From NCBI GenBank assembly GCA_024225035.1, contig JAAEMX010000167.1, positions 19,546 through 83,545 on the forward strand: a DNA stretch of 64,000 bases, written 5' to 3'. Positions 10,201 to 21,346 of the stretch are shown here, in pieces (position 1 is the first letter of the stretch; each line of letters opens with the position of its first letter). Made by a program: the position numbers and the translations under genes. Below the pieces are notes generated by a model. It was not told the DNA's origin. It did not search any database and was given only the letters and a program-made list of their open reading frames with translations. The stretch is from Lentisphaerota bacterium (GTDB lineage Bacteria > Verrucomicrobiota > Lentisphaeria > Victivallales > Victivallaceae).

Positions 10201-11050
10201 TGCTACCTTAGAAGGTGGCGAATCTGTTGATCCCGGCATCATCAAGCGTGTAAAAGTATACGTAGCTTGTAAGCGTAAGCTGCAGGTTGGTGACAAAATG
10301 GCCGGTCGTCATGGAAATAAAGGTATCGTCGCTAAGATTGTTCCGATTGAAGACATGCCGTTCCTTGAAGATGGAACTCCAGTTGATATCGTGCTTAATC
10401 CTCTTGGTGTACCTTCACGTATGAATGTTGGTCAGGTGCTTGAAACACACTTGGGCTGGGCTGCTAAGATGCTTGGCATCAAAGTTGCCACTCCAGTATT
10501 CGATGGTATTGATGAAAAAGCTATCATTGATCTCATGGATAAAGGTAATGCTGAAGTCGAAAAGACTGCAGGTGATAATTTCCGCTGGGGCTTCAAAAAA
10601 CATGAAGACGGTTCCTTTAAATATGATGGAAAGACTGATCTCTATGACGGACGTACTGGTGACTTGTTCAATCAGCGTGTTATGGTTGGTCAGATCTATA
10701 TGCTTAAACTTGACCATCTTGTTGCTAACAAGATTCACGCTCGTGCGGTAGGCCCTTATTCGCTGGTAACTCAGCAGCCACTTGGTGGTAAGGCACAGCA
10801 CGGTGGACAGCGTTTTGGAGAAATGGAAGTATGGGCGCTCGAAGCTTATGGCGCTGCCTGTGCTCTTCAGGAAATGCTGACGGTCAAGAGTGATGACGTT
10901 TCTGGTCGTGCGAGAATTTATGAGTCCGTTGTTAAGGGGCAAAATGTCCTTGATGCCGGCCGCCCGGAATCGTTCAACGTACTTCTCAAAGAAATGCAAA
11001 GTCTTGGTCTTGATATTCGCACTGTCAAACAGGCTCCCGAACAAAAATAA
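7232..11050 (+). CDS. rpoB: DNA-directed RNA polymerase subunit beta
   Basis: 1272 residues, full length. The rifampicin-pocket segment LSQFMDQTNPLSELTSKRR lies near residues 445-465, the active-site GDKMAGRHGNKG near 1019-1030, and the C-terminal clamp segments VGPYSLVTQQPLGGKAQ and FGEMEVWALEAYGA are intact. Two oddities: the residue equivalent to E. coli His526 is Ser462 (AGT at 8615-8617), a position where substitutions give rifampicin resistance; and a run of six arginines (CGT repeat near 7780) stands where most homologues have DRKRK. rpoC follows after 16 bases. Confidence 0.98.
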   Translation: MTDRINFGKLQEVLDVPDLIGVQINSYEDFLQKTVPAAMRKDQGLQEVFNEIFPIESFDKQLVIEFVEYSLGEPKYNVVDCIKDGNTYSAPLYVDFLLKNNGTEIPERVYLGEIPVMTDHGTFVINGAERVIISQLHRSPGICFEKEKHSSGRTLYSYRIIPDRGSWMEVQFDINDYIYIYLDRRRRRRKFLITTFLRAIGYETNKDILNKVYEVKSHSVSTLLKAKDLSVYNTVDDIINEDDIVILEELVQMNETNLKELQDAGIKRIELAMIEEGDKYLIDCLRRDPARNSEEALKEIYRRMRPGDPPNVNNAKQLIKRLFFDIKRYDLGAVGRHKINEKLGVELEMSERTLTPEDLMAATMQLIHLRHTGGQVDDIDHLGSRRVRTVGELMQNHCRVGLLRTERLIRERMTLINAEEANITPGKLVNPKAFAGVVRDFFARNQLSQFMDQTNPLSELTSKRRLSALGPGGLSRDRAGFEVRDVHSSHYGRICPIETPEGPNIGLISSMSLYSQINNFGFLETPYRKVIDGKVSDKIDYLSADREEQFVIAQANAPIDEEGNFTKPMVMARYKGESEEHPRDEVHYMDVSPKQLVSAAAGIIPFLEHDDANRALMGSNMQRQAVPLLKTEEPLVGTGLEGRIARDSRAVLCARKDGIVAEVSSDTIVITNDGEPLVETNKGIAYQLIKYMRSNNGTCVNQRPSVMQGQAIKAGDVIADGAATNDGELALGKNVLVAFMPWCGYNFEDAIVVSERLVKEDVYTSIHIDEFEIISRETKLGPEEITRDIPNVSEEALRNLGPDGVVSLGAEVKPGDILVGKITPKSETELAPEERLLRAIFGEKAADVKDSSLIVSSGKGGIVMDVRYEYAQDPNQQSLTKSELRRQVKQVKDNFKQVHSELVEELAERLADLMLGQKLPHPIYDASSSKENAILISSNRKVTRSSILKLANKPSDWRMEDCPLKESVNEVIEVFLPRFKDNETNRDENIATLEGGESVDPGIIKRVKVYVACKRKLQVGDKMAGRHGNKGIVAKIVPIEDMPFLEDGTPVDIVLNPLGVPSRMNVGQVLETHLGWAAKMLGIKVATPVFDGIDEKAIIDLMDKGNAEVEKTAGDNFRWGFKKHEDGSFKYDGKTDLYDGRTGDLFNQRVMVGQIYMLKLDHLVANKIHARAVGPYSLVTQQPLGGKAQHGGQRFGEMEVWALEAYGAACALQEMLTVKSDDVSGRARIYESVVKGQNVLDAGRPESFNVLLKEMQSLGLDIRTVKQAPEQK

Positions 11051-11066
11051 CTTGGAGGGATGAGCA

Positions 11067-14000
11067 TTGATTGATAATACATATGCTTACAGAGAACTTC
11101 TTGGGAAGTCTTCATCAACTTCTTTCGGAGCAGTATCGATTAACGTTGCTTCTCCGGACGTCATCCGTTCCTGGAGTTTTGGTGAGGTAAAAAATCCTGA
11201 GACTATCAATTATCGTAGCTTTAAACCCGAAAAGGGTGGTCTGTTCTGTGAAAAGATTTTTGGACCGACTCGTGACTGGGAATGTAACTGCGGTAAATAT
11301 AAACGTGTAAAGCACAAAGGTATAATTTGTGACCGTTGCGGTGTTGAGGTAACTCAGTCTAAGGTTCGTCGTGACCGTATGGGCCATATTGAACTTGCCG
11401 TACCGGTTTCTCATATCTGGTTTTTCAAATGTATGCCAAGTCGTATCGGTCTGATGATCGATATGACAGCTAAGTCACTTGAGCGCGTAGTTTACTACGA
11501 AGACTGGGTGATTACGGATCCAGGTGATACTCCGCTTGAAGTCGGTCAGACAATGAGCGAACTGGAGTACCGTCAGGCTCGTGAAGACTATGGTGATGCT
11601 TTTGCGGCAGATATGGGCGCTCCTGCAATTAAGACTTTGCTGGAACAGATTGATTTGCCAATCCTTCGTGATGAGCTTGAACTTGCTCTTGAAGGTACTA
11701 AAAATAAAGCTATCCGTAAAAAACTTGCTAAGCGTTTGCGCTTGGTTGAAGGTTTTATCGGCAGCAATTCTCGTCCTGAATGGATGATTCTGACTGTACT
11801 TCCTGTTATTCCTCCGGACCTCCGTCCGCTGGTTCCACTGGAAGGTGGTCGTTTTGCTACTTCTGACTTGAATGACCTTTATCGTCGTGTAATTAACCGT
11901 AACAACCGCTTGAAAAACCTACTTCAGCTGCGTACTCCGGAAGTAATTATCCGTAATGAAAAGCGTATGCTTCAGGAAGCTGTTGATGCCCTGATGGACA
12001 ATGGTCGCCATGGCCGTGCCGTTACTGGTGCTGGTAATCGTCCTTTGAAATCTTTGAGTGACATGCTTAAGGGTAAGCAGGGACGTTTCCGTCAGAACCT
12101 GCTTGGTAAACGTGTTGACTACTCCGGTCGTTCAGTTATCGTGGTTGGTCCTGAGTTGAAACTCTGGCAGTGTGGTCTTCCTAAGAAGATGGCACTTATT
12201 CTCTTTGAGCCGTTCATCATCCGTCACCTTAAGGGACGCGGCTATGCTCATACTGTGCGTGGCGCGAAAAAGATGATCGAACGCGGAGAGACAGTTGTTT
12301 GGGACATCTTGGAAGAAGTAACTAAAGGTCATCCAGTAATGCTGAACCGTGCGCCTACTCTGCATAGACTCAGTATTCAGGCATTTGATCCTGTTCTTAT
12401 TGAAGGTTCTGCTATCCGTATTCATCCGTTGGTATGTACAGCATATAATGCGGACTTTGACGGTGACCAGATGGCGGTACATGTACCGTTGTCGAATGAA
12501 GCTCAGATGGAAACAAAATTACTTATGTTGGCTCCAAATAATATATTCTCGCCAGCTCATGGTAATCCGATCACGACTCCTACACAGGACATCACGCTCG
12601 GTTCTTATTTCCTGACCTTCCCCCCTAAGAACAAAGATAAAGCCAAATGTTACAAGGATTATTTTGAAGTATTGTATGCTTTGGATTGTGATTTTATTCA
12701 CATTCATGATGCAGTGAAAATTCCTAATCCTAACTTTGGCACTGATACAATCTACGGTGATAAGGGAAACAAGTTTCTATTGACTACTCCAGGGCGTTGT
12801 ATTTTTAACGAAATCTGGGATGATCAACTTGGCTTCTTCAATGAAGTTGCCAAAAAGAAACAGCTTGGCCTACTGGTCAGTGATTCTTATAAAATCGCTG
12901 GTCATCAGCGTACTGTAACATTGCTTGACGACCTTAAAGATCTGGGTTATAAATGGGCTACATTGGCAGGATTCTCTATCTCAATTACAGACCTTAATGT
13001 ACCTGAGATGAAAGAATCTCACATTGATACTGCCCGTGGTCAGATTGATAAAGTTATGAATCAGTATAATACTGGTGTTCTGACTGAAGGTGAACGTCAT
13101 AATAAAGTTATTGACATCTGGACTCAGACAAGTAACAGCGTTGCTAACGAACTTTTCAATACTTTGGAAGCAGCATCACGCCGTGGTGAAATTAACCCGG
13201 TTTACGCTATGCTTGATTCTGGTGCCCGTGGTAGCCGCGATCAGATCCGCCAGCTAGCTGGTATGCGTGGTTTGATGGCGAAACCTTCCGGCGATATCAT
13301 TGAGCGCCCGATTATTTCTAACTTCCGTGAAGGCTTGACTGTACTTGAGTACTTTATTAGTACGCATGGTGCACGTAAAGGTTTGGCGGACACAGCGCTC
13401 AAAACGGCGGACTCCGGTTACATGACCCGTAAACTGGTTGACGTAGCTCAGGATATTATCTGTCGTGAAGATGACTGCGGTACAGTCAAGGGTGTCTGGG
13501 CTTCTGCTATTGTAGAAGGTGACGAGGTTATTCTGCCATTGCGTGACAGAATAATGGGTCGCTTCGGTGCTATGGATATCAAAGATCCTGCCTTTGACGA
13601 CGGCAGGTTGATTATTGGAGCTAATGAAGAATTTACTATTGATTCTGCCGCTTTGATTGAAAAGCGTGGTATTCAGAAAGTTCTTATTAGATCAAATCTT
13701 ACTTGTGAAACACCTCACGGCGTGTGTATCAAATGTTATGGCCGCAACCTTGCCTCAGACCGTTTGGCAAAGAGTGGCGATGCACTTGGTATTATTGCCG
13801 CTCAATCTATTGGTGAACCCGGTACTCAGCTGACTATGAGAACATTCCATATCGGTGGTACTGCGTCATCAGCTTATAAACAGCCGGTTATTGCCGCACG
13901 TAATGCTGGTACTATTAAACTGGTCAATGTCCGTACTGTTACTAATCAGAAAGGCGAAACCGTTGTTGTAAATAAGAACGGTTACATCGTAATTTACGAT

Positions 14001-15308
14001 CAGAAAACTGCGAAAGAAGCCGAAAGCAGGGCTCGCAGTAAAGCGGAAGCAGAAGCTGCCGCTATCGGCTCTTTCTATAACAAGGACTATGACTACTGGT
14101 CAGACGCGTTACGTGAAGCCGAACTTGACCGCTACGAACTTGAAGCTGGTGCTGTTCTTTCTAAAGGCGATGACGAAAAGGTTAAGGCCAATGAAAAGTT
14201 TGTTCATTGGGATCCTTACCACGTACCGATTATCGCTGAAGAAGATGGTATCGTTGAACTTCATGACCTTGTAGAAGGTGTTACGCTTAATCGTTCTAAA
14301 CGTGGCGGCACTGAAGAAATTACGGTTATGGAGCATCGCGAAGACTTGCATCCGCAGATCGTTCTTTCTGACAAGAATGGCGAGTTCCTGGCTAACTATC
14401 CGTTGCCAGCAGGTGCTTTCCTGATGGCTAAAGAAGGTGAAAAGATTGTTCCTGGTATTGTGCTTGCACGTGTGCCTCGTCAGACGGCAAAGAACAAGGA
14501 CATTACAGGTGGTCTGCCACGTATTGCCGAACTGTTTGAAGCTCGTATTCCGAAAGATATCGCTGAAATCGCTCGTATCGACGGCATTGTTGAAGTTGAT
14601 AAAATGTCACGCGGTCGACGTCAGCTAGTTATTCGTGATCCGGAAACTGGTATAACAGAAGAACATAATAATATCCCGGCTAACAAGCACTTGACTGTAA
14701 GTAAAGGCGATTTTGTTAATAAAGGTCAGAAGCTTACTGAAGGTTCTTTAGTGCCGCATGCATTGCTTGAAGTATGTGGAGCTCATGAGCTACAGCGCTA
14801 CTTGGTTGATGAAATTCAGCTTGTATACCGTGCACAGGGCGTTGAAATTAATGATAAGCATATTGAAATTATTATCCGTCAAATGATGCAGAAGGTTAGA
14901 ATCTCAGATCAGGGCAGTACCATGTACTTACCAGGAGAACAGATTGACCGTGTTGAATTTGACAAAGAAAATCAAAGTGTTGTATCAAAGGGCGGAAAGC
15001 CTGGTGAAGCTGAACCGATCTTGTTGGGTATTACTAAGGCTTCTCTTGAAACTGAAAGCTTTATTTCTGCCGCATCCTTCCAGGATACAACTCGTATTCT
15101 GACTGAGGCTGCTACTTATGGCAAGATTGACTCGCTTAACGGTTTTAAAGAAAACGTTATTACCGGACATTTAATTCCTGCTGGTACAGGTACATGTGAA
15201 ATGCAGGGCTTACGCTTGCAGTACCTTGGTGAGGAAATATCTCCGGAAATGCCCGAGTTAATCGGTGAGGATGAAAAACAGGAAGTTGCGGAAGGAAATT
15301 CTGAATAA
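11067..15308 (+). CDS. rpoC: DNA-directed RNA polymerase subunit beta'
   Basis: 1413 residues. The zinc site [22 protein letters not shown] is near the N-terminus; the catalytic NADFDGDQM, whose three Asp hold the Mg ion, lies near residue 463; the trigger-loop/bridge segments and the second zinc cluster ([12 protein letters not shown] ... [13 protein letters not shown]) follow. The start is TTG at 11067, 7 bases after GGAGGG. The ATG at 11060 is out of frame, hits a stop after four codons and abuts the ribosome site, so it was not used. Residues about 985-1090 hold an Ala/Glu-rich insertion-like stretch between the catalytic core and the C-terminal jaw. Confidence 0.97.
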   Translation: MIDNTYAYRELLGKSSSTSFGAVSINVASPDVIRSWSFGEVKNPETINYRSFKPEKGGLFCEKIFGPTRDWECNCGKYKRVKHKGIICDRCGVEVTQSKVRRDRMGHIELAVPVSHIWFFKCMPSRIGLMIDMTAKSLERVVYYEDWVITDPGDTPLEVGQTMSELEYRQAREDYGDAFAADMGAPAIKTLLEQIDLPILRDELELALEGTKNKAIRKKLAKRLRLVEGFIGSNSRPEWMILTVLPVIPPDLRPLVPLEGGRFATSDLNDLYRRVINRNNRLKNLLQLRTPEVIIRNEKRMLQEAVDALMDNGRHGRAVTGAGNRPLKSLSDMLKGKQGRFRQNLLGKRVDYSGRSVIVVGPELKLWQCGLPKKMALILFEPFIIRHLKGRGYAHTVRGAKKMIERGETVVWDILEEVTKGHPVMLNRAPTLHRLSIQAFDPVLIEGSAIRIHPLVCTAYNADFDGDQMAVHVPLSNEAQMETKLLMLAPNNIFSPAHGNPITTPTQDITLGSYFLTFPPKNKDKAKCYKDYFEVLYALDCDFIHIHDAVKIPNPNFGTDTIYGDKGNKFLLTTPGRCIFNEIWDDQLGFFNEVAKKKQLGLLVSDSYKIAGHQRTVTLLDDLKDLGYKWATLAGFSISITDLNVPEMKESHIDTARGQIDKVMNQYNTGVLTEGERHNKVIDIWTQTSNSVANELFNTLEAASRRGEINPVYAMLDSGARGSRDQIRQLAGMRGLMAKPSGDIIERPIISNFREGLTVLEYFISTHGARKGLADTALKTADSGYMTRKLVDVAQDIICREDDCGTVKGVWASAIVEGDEVILPLRDRIMGRFGAMDIKDPAFDDGRLIIGANEEFTIDSAALIEKRGIQKVLIRSNLTCETPHGVCIKCYGRNLASDRLAKSGDALGIIAAQSIGEPGTQLTMRTFHIGGTASSAYKQPVIAARNAGTIKLVNVRTVTNQKGETVVVNKNGYIVIYDQKTAKEAESRARSKAEAEAAAIGSFYNKDYDYWSDALREAELDRYELEAGAVLSKGDDEKVKANEKFVHWDPYHVPIIAEEDGIVELHDLVEGVTLNRSKRGGTEEITVMEHREDLHPQIVLSDKNGEFLANYPLPAGAFLMAKEGEKIVPGIVLARVPRQTAKNKDITGGLPRIAELFEARIPKDIAEIARIDGIVEVDKMSRGRRQLVIRDPETGITEEHNNIPANKHLTVSKGDFVNKGQKLTEGSLVPHALLEVCGAHELQRYLVDEIQLVYRAQGVEINDKHIEIIIRQMMQKVRISDQGSTMYLPGEQIDRVEFDKENQSVVSKGGKPGEAEPILLGITKASLETESFISAASFQDTTRILTEAATYGKIDSLNGFKENVITGHLIPAGTGTCEMQGLRLQYLGEEISPEMPELIGEDEKQEVAEGNSE

Positions 15309-15458
15309 TCCTGTGAAAATTATTCAAAAGGTTGGTTTTTTTACTGGTTTTTTGCAAAAATAAAGAAAACATATTTGCAAAGTACCAAACACAAAGTAAC
15401 TTAACTGGCCTTTGAAGTGTAATCTAAGAACATAATTATATAATTTGCAGGTAATGAA

Positions 15459-15830
15459 ATGCCAACAATCAATCAGCTAGTCCGTAAAGGACGGCAGAAA
15501 AAAGTTCAGAAGAGCAAATCACGTGCTCTTAACGCATGTCCGCAGAGACGTGGCGTCTGTCTTCAGGTGACTACAAGAACACCGAAGAAGCCGAACTCTG
15601 CTATGCGTAAAATTGCCAGAGTGCGCCTGACAAACGGTCAGGAAGTAACTGCCTATATTGGCGGCGAAGGTCACAACTTGCAGGAACACTCCGTTGTTCT
15701 GGTAAAAGGCGGTCGTGTTCGCGATCTGCCAGGTGTTCGTTATCACGTAGTACGTGGTGCGTTAGACAGTCTTGGAGTTGAATCCCGAAAACAGGGGCGC
15801 TCCAAATATGGACAGAAACGTCCAAAGTAA
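15459..15830 (+). CDS. rpsL: 30S ribosomal protein S12
   Basis: 123 residues. S12 sits at the decoding centre. The conserved [11 protein letters not shown] loop (41-51) and the [13 protein letters not shown] loop (84-96) are both present. The Lys of the second loop (Lys87 in E. coli, Lys88 in mycobacteria) is Arg here (R88, CGC 15720-15722), a substitution known to give streptomycin resistance in those species; Lys43 is retained. A 150-base gap after rpoC with TATAAT at 15439-15444 may hold a promoter, but no good -35 box is seen. Confidence 0.97.
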   Translation: MPTINQLVRKGRQKKVQKSKSRALNACPQRRGVCLQVTTRTPKKPNSAMRKIARVRLTNGQEVTAYIGGEGHNLQEHSVVLVKGGRVRDLPGVRYHVVRGALDSLGVESRKQGRSKYGQKRPK

Positions 15831-15858
15831 AAATATTACTGAACTAGTAATTCAGTTC

Positions 15859-15893
15859 AACTGTCGACATCAACGGGTGCCGACAGTTTTATT
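15859..15893 (+). terminator. Hairpin with U-rich tail between rpsL and rpsG
   Basis: AACTGTCG (15859-15866) pairs with CGACAGTT (15881-15888), followed by TTATTTG. As it lies inside the str operon it probably acts as an attenuator or RNA-processing site. E. coli S7 represses translation at the rpsL-rpsG junction, but no match to that structure can be claimed from reading alone. Confidence 0.5.
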
Positions 15894-15926
15894 TGTTGAT
15901 TAAGAGTTTATTTAAAGGGCAGCTTA

Positions 15927-16397
15927 ATGAGAAGACGCAGACCTGAAAAAAGACAGATGACACCTGATGTCAAGTACAACAGTGAGCTGGTTTCACGTTT
16001 GATCAATACTATCATGTGCAAGGGTAAAAAATCCACTGCGCAGAGTATTGTGTACGGGGCATTTGACGTCATTAAGAAACAGAAGCCTGATATGGATGCG
16101 CTTGAAGTTTTCCTGCAGGCTCTAGAGAATGTAAAACCTAAACTGGAAGTTAAAAGCCGTCGTGTTGGTGGTGCTACTTATCAAGTTCCGATTGAAGTTA
16201 GTGCTGAACGTCAGGTTGCTTTGGCTATGCGCTGGATCACTGGATACTCTCGTACTAAGAAGGGTAAATCCATGATCGACGCTCTTGCTGGCGAATTGCT
16301 TGATGCCTTTGAAAACACCGGCGCTTCTATTAAAAAGAAAGAAGACACTTTTAAAATGGCGCAGGCTAATAAGGCTTTCGCTCATTACAGGTGGTAA
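15927..16397 (+). CDS. rpsG: 30S ribosomal protein S7
   Basis: 156 residues, the usual length. S7 nucleates assembly of the 30S head and touches E-site tRNA. Conserved segments are the N-terminal [50 protein letters not shown] and the C-terminal [13 protein letters not shown]. The fusA start follows nine bases after the stop. Confidence 0.97.
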   Translation: MRRRRPEKRQMTPDVKYNSELVSRLINTIMCKGKKSTAQSIVYGAFDVIKKQKPDMDALEVFLQALENVKPKLEVKSRRVGGATYQVPIEVSAERQVALAMRWITGYSRTKKGKSMIDALAGELLDAFENTGASIKKKEDTFKMAQANKAFAHYRW

Positions 16398-16406
16398 AGG
16401 CATAAT

Positions 16407-18521
16407 ATGGCAGTGATCGCAGACAGAGAATATAAGGAAGCTCCAGGACGTCATGTCCATTTGAAAAAAGTGCGCAATATTGGTATTATGGCGCATATTG
16501 ATGCTGGTAAAACTACGCTCTCAGAGCGCATTCTGTACTATTGTGGCATCAATTATAAAATTGGTGAAGTGCATGAAGGCACGGCTACAATGGACTGGAT
16601 GGAGCAGGAACAGGAACGTGGCATTACAATTACTAGTGCTGCTACAACCTGTGAGTGGAAAAATCATCGCATCAATATTATTGATACACCGGGACACGTT
16701 GACTTTACAGCTGAAGTAGAGCGTTCATTGCGCGTACTTGACGGTGCTGTTGCAGTATTCTGCGCGGTTGGTAAAGTTCAGCCTCAGACAGAAACTGTCT
16801 GGCGACAGGCTAAAAAGTACAATGTTCCAATCATCGCTATGGTCAATAAAATGGACCGTACAGGTGCTGATTTTGACGGTGTTGTTAAAGATATTCAATT
16901 TAAGTTGGGTGCTACTCCGGTCCCTCTTCAGATCCCTATCGGCGCTGAAGGTGATTTTGCTGGTGTCATTGATGTCGTTGGGAAAAGGGCTATTTTCTTC
17001 GACGGTGATGAATTTGGCGCTAAAATGCGTGTTGAAGACATTCCGGCAGAATATGCAGATCAGGCTGAAGAAGCTTACTTGCATCTGATTGAGTGTGTTG
17101 CTGAAGTTGATGAAGAAATCATGGAAATGTTCCTTGAAGAGAAAACTCCGGATGATGAGACTCTCAAGAAGGCCATTCGCCGTGCAACTCTTTCCAGTGA
17201 TATTGTACCAGTTGCCTGTGGTTCTGCTTTCAAAAATAAAGGTGTTCAGCCTTTACTTGATATTGTTACGGAATATATGCCATCTCCGCTGGATATCTGG
17301 GATATTCAGGGAACAGATCCTAAGACTGAAAAACCTATTTCACGTCACGTTGGTGATATGCAGCCGTTCTCAGCTTTGGTCTTTAAAATTATGAATGACC
17401 CTTATGTGGGTAAACTTACCTTCTTCCGTGTTTACAGTGGTGTTGCGGAAAAAGGTATGTCTGTATATAATCCGCGTACCCGCAAACGTGAACGTCTGGG
17501 ACGTCTGCTCCAGATGCATGCTAATTCACGTGAAGACCGTAGTGCTGTTTATAGTGGTGATATTGCTGCTGCTGTTGGGCTTAGAAATGTGACTACCGGT
17601 GATACAGTCTGTGTTGAAAATGATCAGATCACTCTTGAGTCAATGAATTTTCCTGAACCAGTAATAGCTATGGCAGTTGAGCCCAAGACTAATGCTGAGC
17701 GTGATAAGCTTTATAAAGCGTTGGGTGCTCTTTCTGATGAAGACCCGACTTTTACTGTTCGTAGTGATGAAGAAACTGGCCAGACTATCATTGCTGGTAT
17801 GGGTGAGCTTCATTTGGATATCATTAAAGATCGCCTGGTTCGTGAATTCAAAGTTGAATGTAATACCGGTGCTCCTGAAGTAGCATATCGTGAGTCTATC
17901 AAAGCGGCTACTGAAGCAAACACCAAGTTCGTTCGCCAGAGTGGTGGTCGTGGTCAATATGGTCATGTTGTCATCAATATCGAGCCTAAAGATCGTGGAT
18001 ATGGAGTTACCGTTGAAAGTAAGGTTGTTGGCGGTAATATCCCTAAAGAATATATTAAACCTACTGAGAATGGAATTCTGGAAGCTGCTAAGTCTGGTGT
18101 CATTGCTGGATATCCTGTTACAGATTTCCACGTCAGCATTGTTGACGGCTCATACCATTCGGTTGACTCTTCTGAAATGGCGTTTAAAATCGCCGGTTCA
18201 ATGGCGTTTAAAGAAGCAGCCCGCAAAGTCGGGGTTACTCTGCTTGAGCCTGTTATGAAGGTCGAAATTAATACTCCGGATGAAAATATGGGTGATATTA
18301 TTGGTGATGTGACTTCACGTCGTGGTAATATCGTTGAGGTTGACGCTGATTCTCAAGGCAGTTTCACAAAGATTTTAGCACATGTGCCGCTGTCGGAGTT
18401 GTTTGGTTATGCGACTGCAATTCGTTCATTGTCTCGTGGTCGTGCATCGTACTCAATGGAACCGGCACATTTTGATTCAGTACCAAAGAATATTCAAGAT
18501 AAAATAACGGAGAATAACTGA
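16407..18521 (+). CDS. fusA: Elongation factor G
   Basis: 704 residues. EF-G is the GTPase that drives ribosomal translocation. G1 is [10 protein letters not shown]2/G3 are [10 protein letters not shown] and DTPGHVDFT, the base-specific motif is NKMD, and the domain IV tip and domain V ([13 protein letters not shown]) are complete. There is no tuf after it: fusA is followed directly by rpsJ after three bases, so the str and S10 operons are fused in this genome. Confidence 0.97.
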   Translation: MAVIADREYKEAPGRHVHLKKVRNIGIMAHIDAGKTTLSERILYYCGINYKIGEVHEGTATMDWMEQEQERGITITSAATTCEWKNHRINIIDTPGHVDFTAEVERSLRVLDGAVAVFCAVGKVQPQTETVWRQAKKYNVPIIAMVNKMDRTGADFDGVVKDIQFKLGATPVPLQIPIGAEGDFAGVIDVVGKRAIFFDGDEFGAKMRVEDIPAEYADQAEEAYLHLIECVAEVDEEIMEMFLEEKTPDDETLKKAIRRATLSSDIVPVACGSAFKNKGVQPLLDIVTEYMPSPLDIWDIQGTDPKTEKPISRHVGDMQPFSALVFKIMNDPYVGKLTFFRVYSGVAEKGMSVYNPRTRKRERLGRLLQMHANSREDRSAVYSGDIAAAVGLRNVTTGDTVCVENDQITLESMNFPEPVIAMAVEPKTNAERDKLYKALGALSDEDPTFTVRSDEETGQTIIAGMGELHLDIIKDRLVREFKVECNTGAPEVAYRESIKAATEANTKFVRQSGGRGQYGHVVINIEPKDRGYGVTVESKVVGGNIPKEYIKPTENGILEAAKSGVIAGYPVTDFHVSIVDGSYHSVDSSEMAFKIAGSMAFKEAARKVGVTLLEPVMKVEINTPDENMGDIIGDVTSRRGNIVEVDADSQGSFTKILAHVPLSELFGYATAIRSLSRGRASYSMEPAHFDSVPKNIQDKITENN

Positions 18522-18524
18522 CCT

Positions 18525-18848
18525 ATGAGCAACGCAAAAAGTCAAAAGATCCGGATCCGGCTTCAGGCGTACGAGCACCGTATTCTAGACCAGTCAGTGG
18601 CCGAGATACTTGGTACAGCCAAACGCACCGGTTCTATGGTTGCGGGACCAATTCCACTTCCTACAAGAATTGAGCGTGTTACTGTTAACCGGTCACCTCA
18701 TGTGAATAAGAAGTCTATGGAACAGTTCGAAATTAGAACTCATAAACGTATGATGGATATTGTCAATCCTACTGCTAAAACTGTGGATGAGCTGAAAAAA
18801 CTCAATCTGCCGGCAGGGGTTGATATCGCTATAAAAATTGGAAGCTAA
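18525..18848 (+). CDS. rpsJ: 30S ribosomal protein S10
   Basis: 107 residues. S10 is a 30S head protein and also a NusG/NusB partner in antitermination. Conserved [23 protein letters not shown] and [19 protein letters not shown] are present. It begins the S10-type gene order and is probably co-transcribed with fusA. The 64 bases before rplC carry a good ribosome site (AAAGGAG) but no clear promoter. Confidence 0.96.
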   Translation: MSNAKSQKIRIRLQAYEHRILDQSVAEILGTAKRTGSMVAGPIPLPTRIERVTVNRSPHVNKKSMEQFEIRTHKRMMDIVNPTAKTVDELKKLNLPAGVDIAIKIGS

Positions 18849-18912
18849 ATAGATTCCAACAGGTACCAATGCTTTCGTTACCGATTGAAAGTATGTATCT
18901 GAAAGGAGAATT

Positions 18913-19557
18913 ATGAAAAAGATAATCGGTAAAAAAATTGGGATGACACAGGTCTACGATGAGACCGGCAAAGTCACACCGGTTACTGTCATTCAGGCAG
19001 GCCCATGTGTGGTTGTTGATGTCAGGACCCAGGACCGTGATGGTTATTCAGCGGTCCAGCTTGGTTTTGGTGAAAAGAAAGCCAAGAATGTTACAAAACC
19101 TCTGCTCGGCCACTTTAAGAAAGCCGGAATCAAGGAAGCACTTCCTTCTACATTGCGCGAATTCCGCTGCGAATGTGACCCGGAAGTTGAACTTGGCAGT
19201 AGCGTTAATGTTGACGTTTTTGAAGCAGATGATTTTCTGGATGTTACCGGTACTGTTAAAGGGCGCGGTTTCCAGGGTGTTGTAAAGCGTTACAATTTCG
19301 GCGGCGGTCGTTACTCTCACGGCGGTGGTTGGAAGAGAAAACCTGGTTCAATTGGTCAGTGTGAATTTCCGGGCCGTGTCGACAAAGGCAAGAAAATGCC
19401 GGGGCAGATGGGTAATGTTCGCAGAACTATCCAAAACTTGCGTATCGTTCGCGTCATGTCTGAAGAAAATATTCTTTTTGTCAAAGGCGCCGTTCCGGGG
19501 CCTAACGGTGGTATCCTTTACCTGAGTGAAGCCATTAAAAAGAAGAATTCCAAATAA
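18913..19557 (+). CDS. rplC: 50S ribosomal protein L3
   Basis: 214 residues. L3 is an early assembly protein whose long loop reaches the peptidyl-transferase centre. Landmarks are the start KKIIGKKIGMTQVYDETGK, the RGFQGVVKRYNFGGGRYSHG loop, GSIGQCEFPGRVDKGKKMPG and MGNVRRTIQNL. AAAGGAG precedes the ATG. Confidence 0.96.
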   Translation: MKKIIGKKIGMTQVYDETGKVTPVTVIQAGPCVVVDVRTQDRDGYSAVQLGFGEKKAKNVTKPLLGHFKKAGIKEALPSTLREFRCECDPEVELGSSVNVDVFEADDFLDVTGTVKGRGFQGVVKRYNFGGGRYSHGGGWKRKPGSIGQCEFPGRVDKGKKMPGQMGNVRRTIQNLRIVRVMSEENILFVKGAVPGPNGGILYLSEAIKKKNSK

Positions 19558-19577
19558 CGTACAGGTAGGTGAATAAA

Positions 19578-20201
19578 ATGTCTAAGAAATTAGAGATTGT
19601 TGATTGCAAGGGTGCCGCTGTAGGCGAATATACCCTTCCTGATAACTGCCTGGAACTGGAAAAAGGATCTCAGGCTGTTCATGAATGTGTTGTAGCTTTT
19701 CTCGGAGCTCAGCGTGCTGGTACTGCTTGCACTAAGACCCGTGGTAAAGTTCGTGGCGGTGGTGCTAAGCCATTCCGTCAGAAAGGTCTCGGTCGTGCTC
19801 GTTCCGGCAGTATCCGTAATCCTATATGGACTGGCGGCGGTACTATTTTTGGTCCAGAGCCACGCAGTTATGCCAAAAAAGTCAATAAGAAAGTTAAGAA
19901 ACTGGCTCTCAAGCGTGCTTTCTCAGAACGTATTGAAGAAGGCCGTGTTGTCGTTCTTAATAAATTTGACGTTGCTGGTAAGACCAAAAACGCCAAAGCT
20001 GTTCTGGATGCTTTGAAAGTTGACAGAAACGCGCTGCTGGCAGTTGGCGAATTTGATGAGAAAAACATCTGCGCCACTGGTAATCTTGATAACCTCGTTC
20101 TGCGTCGCGGCATGAGCGTAAATGTTTACGAACTGCTCCGCTTCGATAAGCTTATCTTTACTAAAGATGCTCTCGATGCGTTTGTCGGGCGTCTGGGTTA
20201 A
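19578..20201 (+). CDS. rplD: 50S ribosomal protein L4
   Basis: 207 residues from ATG 19578. An in-frame GTG at 19569 is an alternative but lies inside the AGGTAGG ribosome site, so the ATG was chosen. L4 lines the exit tunnel and in E. coli represses the S10 operon. Conserved RGGGAKPFRQKGLGRARSGS and the IWTGGGTIFGPEPR loop are visible, followed by the KRAFSERI segment. Confidence 0.94.
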   Translation: MSKKLEIVDCKGAAVGEYTLPDNCLELEKGSQAVHECVVAFLGAQRAGTACTKTRGKVRGGGAKPFRQKGLGRARSGSIRNPIWTGGGTIFGPEPRSYAKKVNKKVKKLALKRAFSERIEEGRVVVLNKFDVAGKTKNAKAVLDALKVDRNALLAVGEFDEKNICATGNLDNLVLRRGMSVNVYELLRFDKLIFTKDALDAFVGRLG

Positions 20202-20213
20202 GGAGACCGAGCA

Positions 20214-20495
20214 ATGAAAAATGCATATGATGTAATTATCGCTCCTGTTGTCACTGAGAAGAACAATGCTATGATTGAAGAAAGCAAATACGTCTTCAAG
20301 GTTGATACTAGAGCTGAAAAAATTGAGATAGGCCGGGCTATTGAAGAACTTTTCAATGTAAAAGTTAAGTCCGTCAATGTTATGAATTATAACGGCAAAC
20401 CGAAGCGTGCCGCCAGATCTTCCAAAATGGGCCGTCGTGCCAATTGGAAGAAAGCTATTGTTACTCTGGCTGAAGGCAGCATCGACTTGTTCTAA
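20214..20495 (+). CDS. rplW: 50S ribosomal protein L23
   Basis: 93 residues. L23 surrounds the tunnel exit and docks trigger factor and SRP. Landmarks are IIAPVVTEKNNAMIEE at the start, YVFKVDTRAEKIEIGRAIEE and VKSVNVMNYNGKPKR. The start follows the rplD stop by twelve bases with a GGAGA site. Confidence 0.95.
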   Translation: MKNAYDVIIAPVVTEKNNAMIEESKYVFKVDTRAEKIEIGRAIEELFNVKVKSVNVMNYNGKPKRAARSSKMGRRANWKKAIVTLAEGSIDLF

Positions 20496-20518
20496 ATAAG
20501 GATCGTTGAGGTTAATCT

Positions 20519-21346
20519 ATGGCTATAAAAAGTTATAATCCGACTACTCCGAGCCGACGGAACATGACTGTTTCGGATTTTGCCGAAATCACTGCTTCCG
20601 CTCCTCAGAAGAGTCTTACTAAAGGTAAAAAGTCCACTGGCGGACGTAATAATCTCGGCCGTGTGACTACTCGTTTCCGCGGTGGTGGTAATAAGCGTCG
20701 TCTCCGCGCAATTGATTTTAAACGTGATAAAGAAGGTATAGCGGGAAAGGTCACTTCTATTGAGTATGATCCGAACCGTACTGCCAATATTGCATTGATC
20801 ACTTATGCCGACGGCGAAAAAAGTTATATTCTTTCTCCAGTTGGATTAAAAGTTGATGATGTCATTATGAATGGCGAAAAAGCCGAGCCTAAAGTTGGTA
20901 ACTGCATGAAACTTAAAGATATTCCGGTTGGCCTGAATATCCATTGTGTTGAAATGCGTGCCGGTAATGGTGCTAAGCTGGTTCGTTCAGCTGGTCAGAC
21001 TGCAACTCTTCGCGGTAAAGATGAAAAGTATGCTCTGGTTAAGCTTCCTTCCGGTGAAGTTCGCATGATCAATATTGAGTGTCGTGCTACTATCGGTCAG
21101 GTTGGTAATCTTGAGCACATGAATATCAAACTTGGTAAAGCTGGTAAAAAACGTTACCTGGGTAAACGCCCGCACGTTCGCGGTGTTGCAATGAACCCGG
21201 TCGACCATCCTATGGGTGGTGGTGAAGGTAAATCCAGTGGTGGCGGTCATCCAATGTCACCATGGGGTCAGCTGTCTAAGGGTAAGAAGACTCGCAATAA
21301 ACGCAAGGCTTCTAGTAAATTCATCGTTGAACGGAGGAAGAAATAA
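20519..21346 (+). CDS. rplB: 50S ribosomal protein L2
   Basis: 275 residues. L2 is needed for peptidyl-transferase assembly. The start ([20 protein letters not shown]), the OB-fold and SH3-like core and the conserved C-terminal [20 protein letters not shown] loop with its key His are intact. The stop overlaps the rpsS start (TAATG). Confidence 0.97.
   Translation: MAIKSYNPTTPSRRNMTVSDFAEITASAPQKSLTKGKKSTGGRNNLGRVTTRFRGGGNKRRLRAIDFKRDKEGIAGKVTSIEYDPNRTANIALITYADGEKSYILSPVGLKVDDVIMNGEKAEPKVGNCMKLKDIPVGLNIHCVEMRAGNGAKLVRSAGQTATLRGKDEKYALVKLPSGEVRMINIECRATIGQVGNLEHMNIKLGKAGKKRYLGKRPHVRGVAMNPVDHPMGGGEGKSSGGGHPMSPWGQLSKGKKTRNKRKASSKFIVERRKK

Noticed and set aside
11060..11074. ATG before rpoC as start
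   Set aside because: Out of frame, stop after four codons and touching the ribosome site; TTG 11067 has the right spacing.
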